Shown: in pieces, positions 26,904 through 39,898 of the stretch
Layout: each line of letters opens with the position of its first letter
Numbering within the stretch: the stretch's first letter is position 1
NCBI GenBank assembly: GCA_022496205.1
Contig: WTXD01000016.1
Location: 477,945 to 541,944, forward strand
Length of the DNA stretch: 64,000 nt
Direction: 5' to 3'
Source of the DNA: Gloeopeniophorella convolvens
Taxonomy: Eukaryota; Basidiomycota; Agaricomycetes; Russulales
Notes under the pieces: model-generated
What the model saw: only the letters and a program-made list of their open reading frames with translations
What the model was told of the DNA's origin: nothing
Database searches by the model: none
Program-made: the position numbers and the translations under genes

Positions 26904-28218
26904 ATGGCAGCAAAGACCGTCAACATCAGCAATCCATTTTATGATCCAGACTATAAGCCAGGGCAACTCAACGAACACGAGCTCTGGTGGATTGAGCGGC
27001 AAGAGGTTATCGAAAAGGCCGGGTACCGTTTCCGCCCTCGTTTCCGTCAAGGTTGGAAGCCTCCGTGGGAGGGAACAGGACGGCGCTATCGCGAGTTTGA
27101 AGACGGACAACCATTAGTTGTGGGTGCAAAGCGTCTCAGCCTTATCGTCTACCATAGGCGTTGACGTTATTCAGTGGCGTGTATGCATAGATGCGACAAG
27201 GATATCCGACTGTCAAACCGTGATGTTGAAGCACATCCCATTGGAAGAAGGTCCTTACGAGCTTCAAATTAACCGAAAGTTCTCCTCTGAGCCGCTCTTG
27301 TCAAACCCTCGTAACCACTGCGCACCCCTACGTGATGTCATTGAGCTGCCTGGCGATGATCCGATTATGGTCCACGACTATTTGCGTCCTTTCGATGACC
27401 CACGCTTCGAGACATACGGAGAATTCGTTGTATTCTTCGGTCAGATATGCGAGGTCAGTGTTCCCACTATGAAGACGCGTACAGGTGCTCAACTTAGTAG
27501 GGCGTACAATTCATGCACGAGAACCGCGTCGCCCACCGGTGCGCTTTATCCCGCGGCGTTCTTCCGCCACTGATCCCCGCGCCAGCGATTGCACCTTGAT
27601 GAACATCATGTTCGATCCGTCAGAGATGTACCCAGAACCGTTTCATCCCGCTGCAATGAAGCGTAGCAGAGACTTTCAAGGAAAGGCTCGCCGGTACACG
27701 CGCACGCGGTGTCCTCCGCGATATTTTCTCATCGACTTCGGCCTTTCTCGCGAATACGATCCAGAGAACGGACCTCCACTTGAAAGTGTCCTCCGCGGAG
27801 GCGATAGTTCCGCTCCCGAGCACCGAGATACGGATATACCCTGCGACCCATTCCCGACTGATGTTTATTACCTCGGAAATCTCGTCCGGAGAGAACTTAT
27901 GAATGCGAGTACTCTCGGCATCCCATGCGTGTGATGCTGTCCTGACGCAACACATTTCAGAAGTACAACGGCCTCGAGTTTATGCTACCGCTCATCAATG
28001 ACATGGTATTGGAAGACCCTTCGAAGCGCCCGACTATGGACGAAGTTGTTGCTCGCTTTGAGACGATCAAGAAGAAGCTCAGCAGCTGGAAGCTCCGTTC
28101 GCGCATGACCCTCGAAGATGAATTTTGGATGGATCTATGGTGGCGAAGAGTACGCCATTGGTGCCGAACTGTAGGATACGTCTGTACTCTCAAGTCTGCT
28201 ATTCCCGAACGGAGGTAG
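26904..28218 (+). CDS. Kinase-like protein 1 (basidiomycete-expanded family)
   Basis: A gene of about five exons. Exon 1 starts MAAKTVNISNPFYDPD and has the lead-in ELWWIERQEVIEKAGYRFRP with EFEDGQ. After an intron with the unusual donor GTTGTG come the N-lobe (TRISDCQTVMLKHIPLEE; VMLK is the putative ATP-binding Lys), PRNHCAPLRDVIELP and YGEFVVFFGQIC. The catalytic loop is assembled across an intron as HRDCTLMNIMFD. Then come the IDFGLSREYD magnesium loop, an SAPE motif, TDVYYLGNL (helix F Asp) and a conserved tail KRPTMDEVVARFETIKKKL, ending SAIPERR. Catalytic Lys, Asp and DFG are all present, so activity is plausible. No glycine-rich loop is obvious. Substrate unknown. It is a close paralogue of the gene at 34197-35499. 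Confidence 0.82.
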
Positions 28219-29062
28219 GTGTGCAATTTGTTCTTTTTCTCGTATCGTACATATCCTATCGCGCAGCTCCTTCCCTCTGTTTCACCGTTTCTTTCCACTA
28301 CAGTTCTCACTGTATCTTTCAGTCGAAGAAAATACATGGATGCTTCGGCACATACAGCGCTTCCCTAGAACCAGCTCTATCTACCTTGCCTCGCAGGTCT
28401 GAGACGGCCGTCAAGAGGCTAGTCGAGAACATCGGTCAAGATGTGCACGCAGGGCTGCTAAGCTCGGGCACGGCTCCACCGATCCCAATGTTGCCGGTTT
28501 CGCTGCCATCGACATCAAACTATTCATTTTTATCCGCAGGACCGCACCGCACCGGCTTGGAGCTTTCCGAGGTGGACGGGAGCGCGCCTGTAGACCCGGC
28601 AACAGGGAAAAAGTCTTCCAAACGCAATTATGAGTACGGATCCGCGTGGCGTCAGGCTCTCCCGTTCGTTCGACTATTCCTTCTTCATCCGAATTTCCCG
28701 CCCGAATGGCCAGGGGGAGGAGATCTGCTTCCGGAAGAGCGTCAATCCCTTCTCGCGCGGGGTTCTGCTGAAGTTGATTTCTGTATTGGACGAGAACTTG
28801 GGGAAGGGACTGTTTGAGCGGAAGGCGGGGATAGGAGACTCGGAGGCCGCTGCTCAAGTCCTTCGTTTGAGTCCATCTCCAGTCTGTCCGTTTTGACTAC
28901 AACTGTCTTTTAATCGCCGCCAAAATACATAGTGTGTAGTGTAAACGTGTGTGTGGATTTACAGGGCGTAGTGATGTCGGGTTCACTGGCTATACGTAGG
29001 CGCACAATAAGAATACCACGCTTCCCTTTTCCGGCCCCTCCATATGCGTGGGGGTGCGAAAG
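28219..29062 (+). other. Possible small hypothetical gene or 3' flank
   Basis: A plus-strand open frame of about 230 codons reaches 28817, and a second overlapping frame (28630-28896) reads smoothly (SFDYSFFIRISRPNGQGEEI). Neither has a recognisable domain, and I cannot choose between them or the antisense frame. Positions 28900-29062 are the 3' flank of the P450 gene. Confidence 0.25.
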
Positions 29063-31277
29063 TTAAGCAGCGTTGTCCTCGCGCAGAGAAATCTCAACCA
29101 TCAATGGACCTCCATATGTCACGAAGCGGTCCTCCGTACTGGCTTCCCAATCCTTGAGCGGGATGCCCGGGGCGGCAGAGAACCGGAAGCGCCGCAAAAG
29201 CGAGCAAATGACCATGCGCATCTCCATCCATGCAAGGTTCTTGCCAACGCATGATGCCGGGCCGAACGAGAACGGGAAGAATGCAGTCGGGTTATGCGCG
29301 CCGTCAGATGAGCCCCCGGATAGCCAGCGCTCCGGCTTGAATGCATCTGGAGAGTAGAAGTTGCGGGGGTCGCGGTGGACACTGTATGTATGGATTGCAA
29401 TCTGAGTTTGTTCGGGGACGACACTGAGCAGTGAATGAATGAGAATTGGGTGTCGAGGGGAGTGGAAGAGTAGGTCATCTTACTGTGTCCCAGATATCCA
29501 TGGCCCCTTCCCAAGGGAGACCGAGCGCTGACTACCACTAGGGACAGCTGGCTGGAGGCGCAGCGATTCATTACTAGAAACAAGTCAGTATCAGCGTATA
29601 GTCATCAACTCCTCGGTCAAACCACGTACATGCAAGCGTTTAGCCATTGAAGGCCGCTTAAGTGCGTGGCATCCAATGACTCTCCACCGGTTGGAAGGGC
29701 TTCATCAATTTCCTTCAGCAAGCGCGCATAGGCAGTTGGATGCTTGATCAAGTAATAGATGACTGCAGTCATAGTGGTGCTAGTTGTATCCGATCCAGCA
29801 ACGATAGCGAGGAAGCCCTGCTGTATAACCTTACTTAATGGGGGCCGATCAGCCTCCGCCTGGTCTTCTCCACTCTGCCCGCGGGGTGAATACTAATGCG
29901 GAACACAAGTAGTTTCCAACACCTACGAGGTAGTAGAAGAGATCCTTTCGGTCAGCGCCCATGCTCAGCCTTCGCTTCACTTGCGATCGAGTCCAGTCGG
30001 TCAATAGATTCAACCCCCCGCTAAAGCGACGTAATATTGGTAAAATCCAGCTAACTTGAGAAGCCATAGCGATGATGCTTTGAAATGGTCACATCGGGTG
30101 AGTAACGATCCGGACGCGCACGTCAGAATGACTTACACCAGCCCGTCGGACATAATCGTCCAAATCTTGTCGTCTTTACCTTCGTTGGCCATGCGTTCAA
30201 AACCGCCGCCAAATCTAACGGTAGATTAGCCAGGGTCAGAGTGTGCTGCAAAGGGATGATTTGGACGTACGCCATGTCTCCCATGAAATCAGTTCTGAGT
30301 GAATTGGGTGTAAGCTGTTCGTGTCGAAAAGCTGGGAGAGAACTGACGTGAAGTAACCCAGCCAGGCGTTCATGTCTACGACAGCGCTCGATGCCTTTGC
30401 TCCAGTGGCTCCCTCCTCCCGCCGAATCATATCTTCCAGACGCCCCTCTAGTTGACTGACTCGCTTGGCAATGCGTGGTTCGTAATCTTTGAGCGCCCTG
30501 GAAGAGAACCCACGATCCCAAGGTTTTCGAGCATGCGCATGCAAAGTAGGATTGCGAATTGCGATCAATGCATCTGATTCCTTCCGATTGTCCCACACTG
30601 GAAGGAGGGGTCGACATGGGTCACAGGTCAAGCGTGACGGTTACCATGGAAAGTGGCACTTACTAGGTCCTTTTGCCAGACCGCCAGGGCCAAGGACAGA
30701 CGGTATGATCGTTGCGTCGCGGATGGAGAGTTCATTGGGGCCTGTAAAGGAAGACGTCAACACTCATAAGACTCCGGATACCGAACAAATACCGATGCGG
30801 ACAACGTCGCCGTATCTCTCGTGCAGATTCTTGTAGTAAATATGTTGCTTCCCCTGCGCAGAGATCATCGCGCTCCAAAGCTTCGAAACACGTGCAAGGA
30901 CCGGTCCCGGATGCTTTGCTAGGGGATGCCAGGGAGACAAGCGATAGGCGACCGTGTAGAAGATAATGAGTGCATAGTAGGACAGAAAGGCTGTCACAGT
31001 GCCCTTGAGGATTGAGGACAGCGCATAGGAAAAGGGATAAGAGAGACCCCCCGGGACGAGGAGTAGCAAGGGAATCAGCTGGCCTCGAGTCTGAGGCTCA
31101 TATCGCTTGAAGTACCAGTACGCCCCCTGCCAATCTGACCATCAGCTAAGCACTCTCGAAAGCAGTGATCTCACTAACGAAGCTACATTGTGCTACAAGA
31201 GCAAAGGCGCCTATGCCGTCGAGTTGCTCAGCACGGTCGCGCGCATCGAGAAGTAAGGCCCGGAAGGGTGTCGACAT
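29063..31277 (-). CDS. Cytochrome P450 monooxygenase
   Basis: A multi-exon gene for an ER-anchored heme monooxygenase. The start at 31277 gives MSTPFRALLLDARDRAEQ. The next exons supply a membrane anchor (YPFSYALSSILKGTVTAF and the segment after it) and the proline-rich hinge (LAKHPGPVLARVSKLW). Family motifs in order are: I-helix oxygen-binding motif VAGSDTTSTTMTAVIYY (about 29760-29820), ExxR as ESLRLQP (about 29550-29575), PERW as KPERWLSGG, and heme loop FPFSFGPASCVGKNLAWMEM with its Cys thiolate ligand (about 29230-29290). The protein ends SLREDNAA at 29063. The heme loop has Ala where Arg or His is commonest, as in other basidiomycete P450s reading GPAxCVGKNLA. At least eight introns, no disruption seen. 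Substrate unknown. It is flanked on both sides by the paralogous kinase-like genes. Confidence 0.93.
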
Positions 31278-33491
31278 GATGGTGGTACAGTGGAAAGGGG
31301 GATGGCCTGGGCGGACTCTATGCGAGCGCAGGGTGGGCGTGGAACGCCGAATCGCGTCGTTGCCGGATGTCCGCTACTAATGGGCCAATGTTGTATACTG
31401 ACATCAGGTGTTCTTTCTGGCAGGACCCGTTTTTGGCTGCCCGTGCGAGTGCTGAGCACTGAGTCTTCGGGACCGTGAACTTCGGCGAACTTAGTGTTCT
31501 CACCGGAGGTTGGCACACTGGTGGAGGTGCTGGATGGTACTGATGTTCGCCGACGAACAGTTCAGATGGACGAGCAGTGCGTGAAACTATAGTGTCGTGT
31601 CGGGTTTACCGCCTGTATGGACTTAAGTATGCTTTTGGTTTCTGCTGTAACCCAAGTTGAACCCAAGGACGGCGCGGAGCTTGGATCCGGAGTCTCAAAA
31701 TTGTTGTCGACCCGCGGTGCGGCGCTGCGCGGACCTATGACACCAGCTCTGGCTCTTTCTCTCGACGACATAACAAATTCGTAGCACATCTGACAGACCG
31801 ACAGCGAAATCGAACAACTCTGTGAGTGCCGTTGTGCGTTAACTTGGATTTTTGTTGTCTCATGTTCCCAAAACCGCACGGTCACGGCGCTCGGTGGCGC
31901 TAGTATGTCATCACCCATGAACCATTCAGGACCAGGCCATGCTTACATACGTCCTGGGAGTCCCGCGGGGGGGGGGGGGGGAAGGGTAGGCTGTGCCGCG
32001 TGCGTTTTCTAGAACGCGGAGACGCTCTGGGGACAATGGATATGGATCGGTGAGCGCTCTGTAGCTGGACAAGGCGTCGTCCAGACGTCGTTACTGTCTC
32101 TCACAGATCTGATCAAACGGAGTCTAGGGTCTTCCTGCTTGAGAGCACGCACTTAATTACGTGGATGATTCCTCGTGAGGACAATGTGCTGTCACGGTGG
32201 GGCGCTCTAAACCGTCGCGCGTCGCTATTGCTTTTGTCTCCACCACCCCATGATAGCTTCCATGGCCCTTCTTCCCATTGTCTAGACGCTCGAATGAGCC
32301 GGCCACATGCACTAAATTAGTAGATGAAATCCCGGATATATTGACTTACATATTGTGCGAATCATCATGGGCCCACGTGGTGGCGCACGTAAATGCTAGC
32401 ACCCGATGGCAGCGAAAAAGCCACGCGCTCTCACTCAACGTTCCACACAACTGTGCATTTGACTAGCCAATCTGCCTCGTTGGCACCGCAAGAACCAGCG
32501 ACTCGGCCCCTCGGTGGCTGAAACAAAGGTTTTCCTCTGCACGCTGTACTCTGTGGTGGTACCAGGCGCGCCCCATGATTAGACGACGAGCCTTGCGCAT
32601 GACAGGCGGACGACATGTATATATGATGTTCATAATGAGATATGTAGTGAAACTGTACATAGGTCCGATTATTCGGGCATGAGGGGTATTAGAATTGCTG
32701 GGTGTATGAAGAGGAACGTATGTAGGATGATGAAAGTCCAAGGCACATCACCGGGGAATCACCTGGTCACTCAGGCTGTAGTCGCTTATAGGCCCCACTG
32801 CGATGCTGATATATGTCGGCGTTGTCCCCATCGAAGTGTACTGGCTGGATGCGTAAGTTCGAGGTTCCGGTCAGACGAGCAAACACCAACTCACGAGATC
32901 GCCAACCTCTTCTGGGGACGGCCTTCGACGTGGTAGCAGCTGAGCGTGGGGAGTCGGGACCTTCCATCGTCTCAGCGTCGTTTGAGGAGAAAGATGGGCA
33001 AAGTAAAGCTGACCTATGGGTGGATATTCCGGAAAAGGTGGTGTATCTATCGATGGTGGACGGTGATCAGTTGACTCAGTTGGGTGTGCGCAACAGTCTT
33101 TTGTGTTGGGGATAGTCGGCGTGTTAGGGCACGAAGACGATTCTAATCCGAAGGGTACGTGAGTGGACTCGCGTTGCGGATGAGTGGGATGTAAGTGCAC
33201 CGCTAGCTTTTCCCCCATTCTGTGATTTAGCCTGCATTCTCTTATCACGGGCTCGATCAGACGAGTCCTGCATGAGGTGAAATCTGAGCCTATGACACCA
33301 CCCGCGCCGGAAAACAACCACACCTTGATCATCTCGTATACCCCAGTCGAGCTGCGCAGGTACGTCTTAGATCGGATATATGTGTCGTAGCTACTTGTCG
33401 GGTTGTGTTTGGAGACTTTAGCATCCACGGCCCTTTCGAGAAACGCTTCAGTAAAGGGCTCTACGGTTCTGGGATACGGGCTGCTCAGTCC
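31278..33491. other. Long intergenic region downstream of 31.3 kb
   Basis: P450 promoter side. It contains a run of about 14 G (near 31967-31981), which may be an assembly-sensitive site. Long chance frames (for example minus 32871-33428, 185 codons) show no domain and start in low-complexity Pro/Ser/Thr text. I see no supported gene. Confidence 0.35.
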
Positions 33492-33806
33492 TCACTTATC
33501 AAAGGTCCTTTGTATAACTTTTATGTCGAAAACTTGCATGAGCATAGAGTAATCCCTCTCAAGCAGGTCGCGGGACTTGTCAATAAGAAGATCCGCCTGC
33601 TCAATCGCCTTCAAGGTCGCGCGCTTGCTAAGGGTGCCAGCAACAGCTTTTCCAAAGAGACGATTGGCCACTTGAATGGCACGGTGTCCAGAGGTAGATT
33701 CAGTGGGTTCTGGAGGAAATATAGGAACGAGCCGCTCTAAGCCAGTAGAGGTCATTGTCCAGCCCTTCGAGGTGAACAGGGATTCGAGTAGGATAGTGCT
33801 TAGCAA
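33492..33806 (-). CDS. Hypothetical small ORF or exon
   Basis: A 104-codon minus frame with balanced amino-acid composition (LERLVPIFPPEPTES, then NRLFGKAVAGTLSKRATL and IEQADLLIDKSRDLLERDYS). It could be one exon of a small helical protein or a relic. No domain recognised, no partner exon identified, and coding status is uncertain. Confidence 0.3.
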   Translation of the reverse strand: MLSTILLESLFTSKGWTMTSTGLERLVPIFPPEPTESTSGHRAIQVANRLFGKAVAGTLSKRATLKAIEQADLLIDKSRDLLERDYSMLMQVFDIKVIQRTFDK

Positions 33807-34196
33807 GGCGAATTGAAGTGGGGTCGTGGTGCCACGTTGGGCTCTAAATACTGCCGTTCCACCGACGAACCGGCGAGGACTGGTAACAAAGACGACATGC
33901 GCCTGTAACGGGAATCAGCGCCATGCCTGCCGGTACCTAAGAGTCTAGGACTGGGCAGCTTTGTAAAGACGCGTGGAGGCAGTTGATGATCACGGTATGC
34001 ACAACAACTGAGAGTGGAACAATGCGTGCCAGGGCCCAGGGTCGCGATGACAGCATTACGTTGGCTATTGTTGTTTAGCGGACTCCGAAGCGCTCGCGCG
34101 GAACCTTGAGACCCCGTCGCGTCGCCGCGCCTGCGAGTTTTAAGTCCGCCACTTCTCTTCTTCTCTCGCGCACAGTCACATTCACCCTGTATCCGG

Positions 34197-35499
34197 ATGG
34201 CTAGCACCTTCGAAGAATTTATGAGCAACGTTGGCAAGACTCAAGGGGCTCTCGACGACTCTGAGAGGTGGTGGATCCAGCGACAAGCAGCCATCGAAGA
34301 GGCTGGCTACCGGTTTCGGCCTCGCTACCGAGAAGGCTGGAAGCCATCTTGGGAAGGAACGAATAGGTCTTACCTCGACTTTGAAGACGGTCAAGGCCTG
34401 ACTGTAAGAGTCGAGCGACTTCTATAGCTATCCTTGTATGCTGATACTTTCAGTGGCGCGTGTGCATGGATGCAACCCGGATTGCCGATGGTCAAACCGT
34501 GATGCTGAAGCGAATTCCTTTGGAGGAGGGCTCATATGAACTTGAGATTAACAGGAAGTTCTCCGCTGAACCTCTGGTGTCTAATCCACGCAATCATTGT
34601 GCACAACTTTTGGATGTGATCGAGTTGCCGGGTGACCCACCAATCATGGTCCACGCTTTCTTGCGTCCGTTTGATGATCCACCATTCGAAACTTACGGAG
34701 AGTTCGTTGCATTTTTTGGCCAACTATGCGAGGTGAGACCTGCGGTTGTTCGTGTTCTCGAAGTTTATCTCAACTCACTAGGGCGTGCAATTCATGCACG
34801 AGAACCATGTTGCACATCGGTATCGTGCTTTCGTTGAAGTGCTGCAGCGCAATTGCTAACTCATATCCTAGGGACTGCACCAAGCATAACATCATGCTCG
34901 ACCCGTCAGATATGTACCCTGAATTGTTCCATCCAACGTCGATCGACCGCAATAAGGACTTTGGTTGGGAACTGAAACAATACTCGCGGACCAAGTGCCC
35001 GCCGCGATATCTTCTCATTGACTTCGGCCTCTCCCGTGAGTATAATCCACAAAATGGCCCCCCGCGTGAAATACCACTTCGCGGAGGCGACAAATCTGCG
35101 CCGGAGCACCAAGATATGGACATACCATGTGACCCTTTCCTAACCGACGTTTATTACCTTGGAAACCTAGTACAGGAGGAACTTATGAAGGTCAACACTC
35201 AATCTACTGGACGCGACTCTATGCTGACGAATCTGATGTAGAATTATGGTGGCCTTGGATTCATGCTACCGCTTGTGAACGACATGGTCCGGGAAGACCC
35301 CACCAAGCGCCCTACGATGGATGAAGTCGTTGATCGCTTCGCAAAGATCAGGAAGAAACTCGGTGGATGGAAATTGCGTTCCCGCATGAGTCCCAAGAAA
35401 GAAGTCTGGTTTGAGAAGGTGATGTTAACGGCGCAACATTGGTACCGAACTGTAGGCTATGTCTTCACATTCACGCCAGCCATTCCACAGCCTAAATAA
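34197..35499 (+). CDS. Kinase-like protein 2 (paralogue of kinase-like protein 1)
   Basis: Same exon plan as the gene at 26904. It starts MASTFEEFMSNVGKTQG, then ERWWIQRQAAIEEAGYRFRP and DFEDGQGLT, a canonical GTAAGA intron, and TRIADGQTVMLKRIPLEEGS (putative Lys in VMLK). PRNHCAQLLDVIELP and YGEFVAFFGQLC follow. The catalytic loop, split by an intron, reads HRDCTKHNIMLD; then IDFGLSREYN, SAPEHQDMD, TDVYYLGNL and KRPTMDEVVDRFAKIRKKL, ending PAIPQPK. All catalytic residues are kept. Most blocks are identical or conservative relative to kinase 1, so this is a local duplication with the P450 gene between the copies in opposite orientation. Family abundant in Agaricomycetes; role unknown. Confidence 0.85.
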
Positions 35500-36976
35500 C
35501 TTGCTTTAAACGTGTCGTCATACCTTCACATACGTCCATCTTGCTTACTCGGAAAACTATCATTAGCTCTACCAAGGATCTATACCCATCGTTCTATTAT
35601 TTCAACCCGCGTGTCTGCTTTGTTTTCTTGAACTGCTGCATGTGGTCATCAGATGTTACATATTATATTACACGTTACGACACAGTAAATGCTGTTCGGG
35701 ATGGGGATATATCTTTGCAAGTCGAGCGAAAAGACCGACGCAAAAGCGCGTTTCTGACTTGCGTGTGGACGGTTTCGGGATCTGGCGTGCTGCCACGGAG
35801 ACGATCGCCCCTAACGGTTTCTTCCGCACATGCACCCTACGCGCTGCAGGGCTTCAACGACGCCCGAGAACAAGAACCTGCCAGTGATTCCGATTTCTAA
35901 CATTCCGGAAAGCGACACAGGAGCAGCCCGAAGGCATGCACAACGGCTCATGACTACGCAAACCCCTCACGTTAGTTGACCATTACATGGCGTTTAGCTT
36001 GCAGTGGGTGGCAGGTAAAACAGTCACAGACAAGGAGAAAATAAGTGCCTCGAGATGTGGGGATAGTGATACGAGGGTACCTGCGCCAGCGCTATAGCAA
36101 CGCGCTCCCAAAGCGTTCAACAAGACGGACTCAGGGTATTTATGTCGCGGGCACAGATAGCATATGAGCATGGATTGGACCCATGGCATTCAGCACAGCA
36201 TCGAACCGATAGAAATACTTATGTGATATAAATATTTTGTTGGTTCGGCTAGAGCGTCCCAAGTCGACATCGCGGGGACGTCTGCGGCTGCGTTCTATTA
36301 GAGCACCAAGTCCGTTTGTACAGATTAACCGTGATAGGGGGACATTCGTTGGACGTCTGCGTACGAACTTGAGAAAATGTCCTCAGCATCTCCCTGCCAT
36401 CAACCGGTCGTCTTCCTTAGGGATACCTCCCAGTCCCTTGCTTGAGGATAAAGTCGGATCCGACCCACTGAAGTGATAGGCGAGTCTATCCTCCGTTTCT
36501 CCTCCAGCAGTGGTCTATGTCAGTGGAGTTCGTGATAGCTCAGGCTGATCAGGCGTACCGGTGACGGCACATGGTACACTTTCGTCATTCGCGATGATAC
36601 AGTTACAGACGAGACCTTCGGCTGGCATCTTGTATGAGAGGTGGTGGAGAGTGCTCTGCTGAGCGCTTGGATAGGCGGACTTCAGGTTAGATCGGGACAG
36701 ACATAAATGATGGAACGACGGCCCGCTACTAAGCTGTACTACCGAGTGAGCCCGACGTTGATGTTGCATCGCGAGGCGGCGTCATTGTCGCCGTCACCGT
36801 AACTGCGCGTTGTCGTCGAGGGGTCGGAGTCGTCGTCGGAAGTGTGGGAAAGTTACTAATTGTGTGGGTCTCGGGAGGTCTCGGGCGGTGCCTTCAGGAC
36901 CCAGCTGCCTCTGCCCTCCTTCACTTGACTTCGCCTTCGCCGGGCCCTGCCGGTAGTCTACTTTTACAAGAGGACG
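35500..36976. other. Intergenic region
   Basis: About 1.5 kb with no supported gene. A frame at 35541-35900 is not convincing. The right end abuts the TIR element. Confidence 0.35.
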
Positions 36977-37678
36977 TACTATGCCTACCCGGGAAGTGGA
37001 CACCACCAGGAAGTGGTTATTTTGCAAAGATCGACTCCGCACGCAGCAACGGCTGCATAGAATTCGTCGATATTTTTATCCAATAAATTCATAGATCCGT
37101 TCTACATGCTTGCAAAGTTTGAAGCCGATTGAGCTGCTGGATGATGCTAGAGAAATCGGTACTTCTGGGACACTGATGTGGACAGCTGCCAATCCACCAA
37201 GAACAAGGGAAGAAATAGCTTATACACCATGAAACTTGGTATTCACAGCACACTTATACATATCTACTGTATCCCCAAGTTTTGTATCATTTACATGGGT
37301 AGAACACCATCTGCGAGAGCTTTCCTTCCGGAGGGGCTCTAAGCGTGACAAAGGAGATTAAAGCTCCGCCGCCGGAGCGCGTGAACGACGCGTTGCGCGA
37401 ATGTGCATCAGTGGGTTCTGGTCCATGATAAGATCGGATCTATGATCCCGGCAAGCGTGACAGTCCGTGACAAGCGCGCACTCCTCGCGGGCACTTTTCT
37501 CTCGACTTCGGCTTTGCTCTGGCACGCTCAGATCTCAACGAATAAATCTAGAACTTACTGGGTACATAGAGAATATATCAAGGAGTACATATGCAAAGTT
37601 TCAAGAGATTTGATTGAGGAAAACCCCAAGATTACCAGGAAGTGAACATTTGTGTCCACTTCCCGGGTAGGCATAGTA
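36977..37678. mobile_element. Non-autonomous TIR DNA transposon, 702 bp (family 1, copy 1)
   Basis: Bounded by a perfect 27-bp inverted repeat that begins tactatgcctacccgggaa: left 36977-37003, right 37652-37678. The outer TA on each side fits a TA target duplication. Just inside the left repeat is ccaccaggaagtggttat, a subterminal motif also found at the right end of the element at 60525-61204. No transposase frame. The interior (about 37090-37600) is related to sequences at 44830-45120 and 50615-51275 (shared gcaaagttt.., ..tctaagc.tgacaaagg.. and ..gtgaca.tc.gtgacaag.. blocks). Confidence 0.8.
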
Positions 37679-39898
37679 TTGTCGAGAGGTGCCCCCCCTT
37701 CCTGATTGGGACGGCATAAGTAGGGGACATTCGAAGTCCGAAGTGTCGCGCGACACTTGTGCTCGAAAATAATAACGTTAACTCGCCCATAACCATATGT
37801 GCATATGCCTTCGCACTTCGCGCCCCCTCGCTGCTTCATCCTCTCCCAACGTCGGTGTGTGGCCACTTCGACCCCGGAGGAATCTGTTGTTACGCCTCGA
37901 CCATAATGTTGCAAACACCACGGAGCCATATCGCTTTATCTGGGTCCCTTCAACCCGGGGCTTTGCATCTCCCCCACTCTTACAGTCCAATAGAAATTTA
38001 TTCGAAAGTCAGACGCGCTCGCACCACGCTCAGCAACTTCAATGCCAACTGGGGCACATATGTCTCGATGTTCAAGGTGTCGCTATTGGGGCGGCGAAGG
38101 GCCTGCAGGTACTTATGCAGCAGTGGGCGCACTGCGTGTGTGCCCAGGCCGATGACGATGCTGCTTTGCTGGTGCACACTGGATTGCCGGCGAGTGTCAA
38201 GATTGTTTTGATGTGTCAAACTTTCGATCGGGCAGACGGTAGACCTCTGGACTCGAGACTCTGTTGCATTGTGGCCGCATACATTTGGGGAGGAGGATGC
38301 ACGCAGGAATAGTTAAGGCAAATAATTATACGACTGAGTGCGAAAATCATAAAGAAGAGGACCTCCCGTTAGTGCACCCAGGAAGAAAAGCAGACGCCAG
38401 ATGGAGGATCCCGAGGTACGAGGGTTGACGTAATCGGGCGTCTGACTCGGGGAGACTACCTGCCGGGCCTCCGTCGCCCGATTCGAGCTCGAAAGTGAAA
38501 AAACCTTGCACCTTGGCTGAAGCGCTGACAGCACAACTTCTGAGACTCATAGCGCAAGTTGACACGACCATTGCTCCCTGTACCGTGATGCATGGCGTCC
38601 GCAGGAGTCTCTAGTCGCTCTTACCTGATGAAGCTCGAAAGCCTGTTGGGTGAATTTTGATCCATCCGTCGGACGTCTCGTGCCGCTCCATCTTCAAGGC
38701 GCCGTCCGACTCCCGCCCAGGGACAACTCATCGCCTACGAGCAAGTAGCATTCATTCTACCGGATGGCGAATCACTGTCCGCGGATTGAACATTGAAGGC
38801 CAGTGCGATGAGTTCGGTTATCCCTGATTACCCCCCAACCCGAATAGCCACGCACTACCTTTGCACATGACTGGGTTTCAGTGTACTAGTACTGGAACTA
38901 GATTGTGCCCTTCCTCCCTCCGTAAGAGAAGTACCCTGCTGCCGGCTGACACTTGGCGACTGGGCGAAACTGGACCGAGCTCCAAGACCGTCAACAGCTA
39001 CCCGCTGCACCATAGCTGTATCGCGTGTTGCTCTCGTCAATCTCGATTGACATAAGAATAGGAGCGAATTTTGGACAGTACTGATCAAGGTGTGACTCAC
39101 ACTAAACTTATGGATGTCGTTCCAGATAACAGGATTCCGCTGACGAAATGAGAATCTAGTGCTTCACTACACAGTTCGTGCGTTCATGGTTCCACGGTTA
39201 ACGGCCGTGCTGACCGCGTACGGTGTACCTTGAAGGCCCTAGCCTTAACGAGTCTTCCAAATCATCGACTTCATCGATTTCCTCTGATTGCGACGCAGTA
39301 AACAAAACATGGGCAACTCTGAGGCCATCAGGCGTCTGGAGGCATACCTCCATGCTATCGTCGAGACTAGGACATGACCTTTGCGCGGGACTCGGGAGGC
39401 GTTCGGGTCGACCTAGGGGTCCACTAGAACCACAATGGTAGTTCAAGGTGGCGGTGGTTATCCTTCTCATCATTTCTGGACGTACCGTCGTAGAGAATCC
39501 GAATGCTACTGGAGCGTTATAGGTAGAATAAGTGCCAACACCACAACAGTGCGGACTTTATGATCACATCGCTCCTGCATTTGGTCACGCTGCCGTACGG
39601 GCCGTACCAGCACCGCCGTTTACCGGATGGTGATCCCAGCATGAAATCGCCAAGCTGGGACGGTATATCCACCCCTTGCAGAGCACCCATGTCGAGCGTA
39701 CCGCTAGCAAATCCAGAGGCTGCTCAGATGTCTTGGTTGGTCAGAACTGACTCCACGGTGACTGGGTGCCCGGGCCCATACATGGGTTCCCGGAGCGCCC
39801 AAATAGGACCAAACAACTCTCCTCCAACGCTCGACCATCTCACTCACTCCTCTATCCATCTGTTTCGTTGCAGACACGACTTTCGCAGCCTTTTGGAA
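37679..39898. other. Intergenic region
   Basis: About 2.2 kb. Minus frames near 38000-38220 and 38310-38530 contain short hydrophobic stretches but no match strong enough to name. No supported gene. Confidence 0.35.

Noticed and set aside
31967..31981. Long G run as a regulatory element
   Set aside because: A single mononucleotide tract with no G4-type spacing; more likely a simple repeat or assembly-sensitive site.
32871..33428. 185-codon minus ORF
   Set aside because: Composition dominated by Pro, Thr and Ser, no motif, no supporting exon; likely chance.
37998..38534. Possible DUF6535 fragment on the minus strand
   Set aside because: A few hydrophobic residues and a QQW-like DNA string on the wrong strand; no run of matching motifs.
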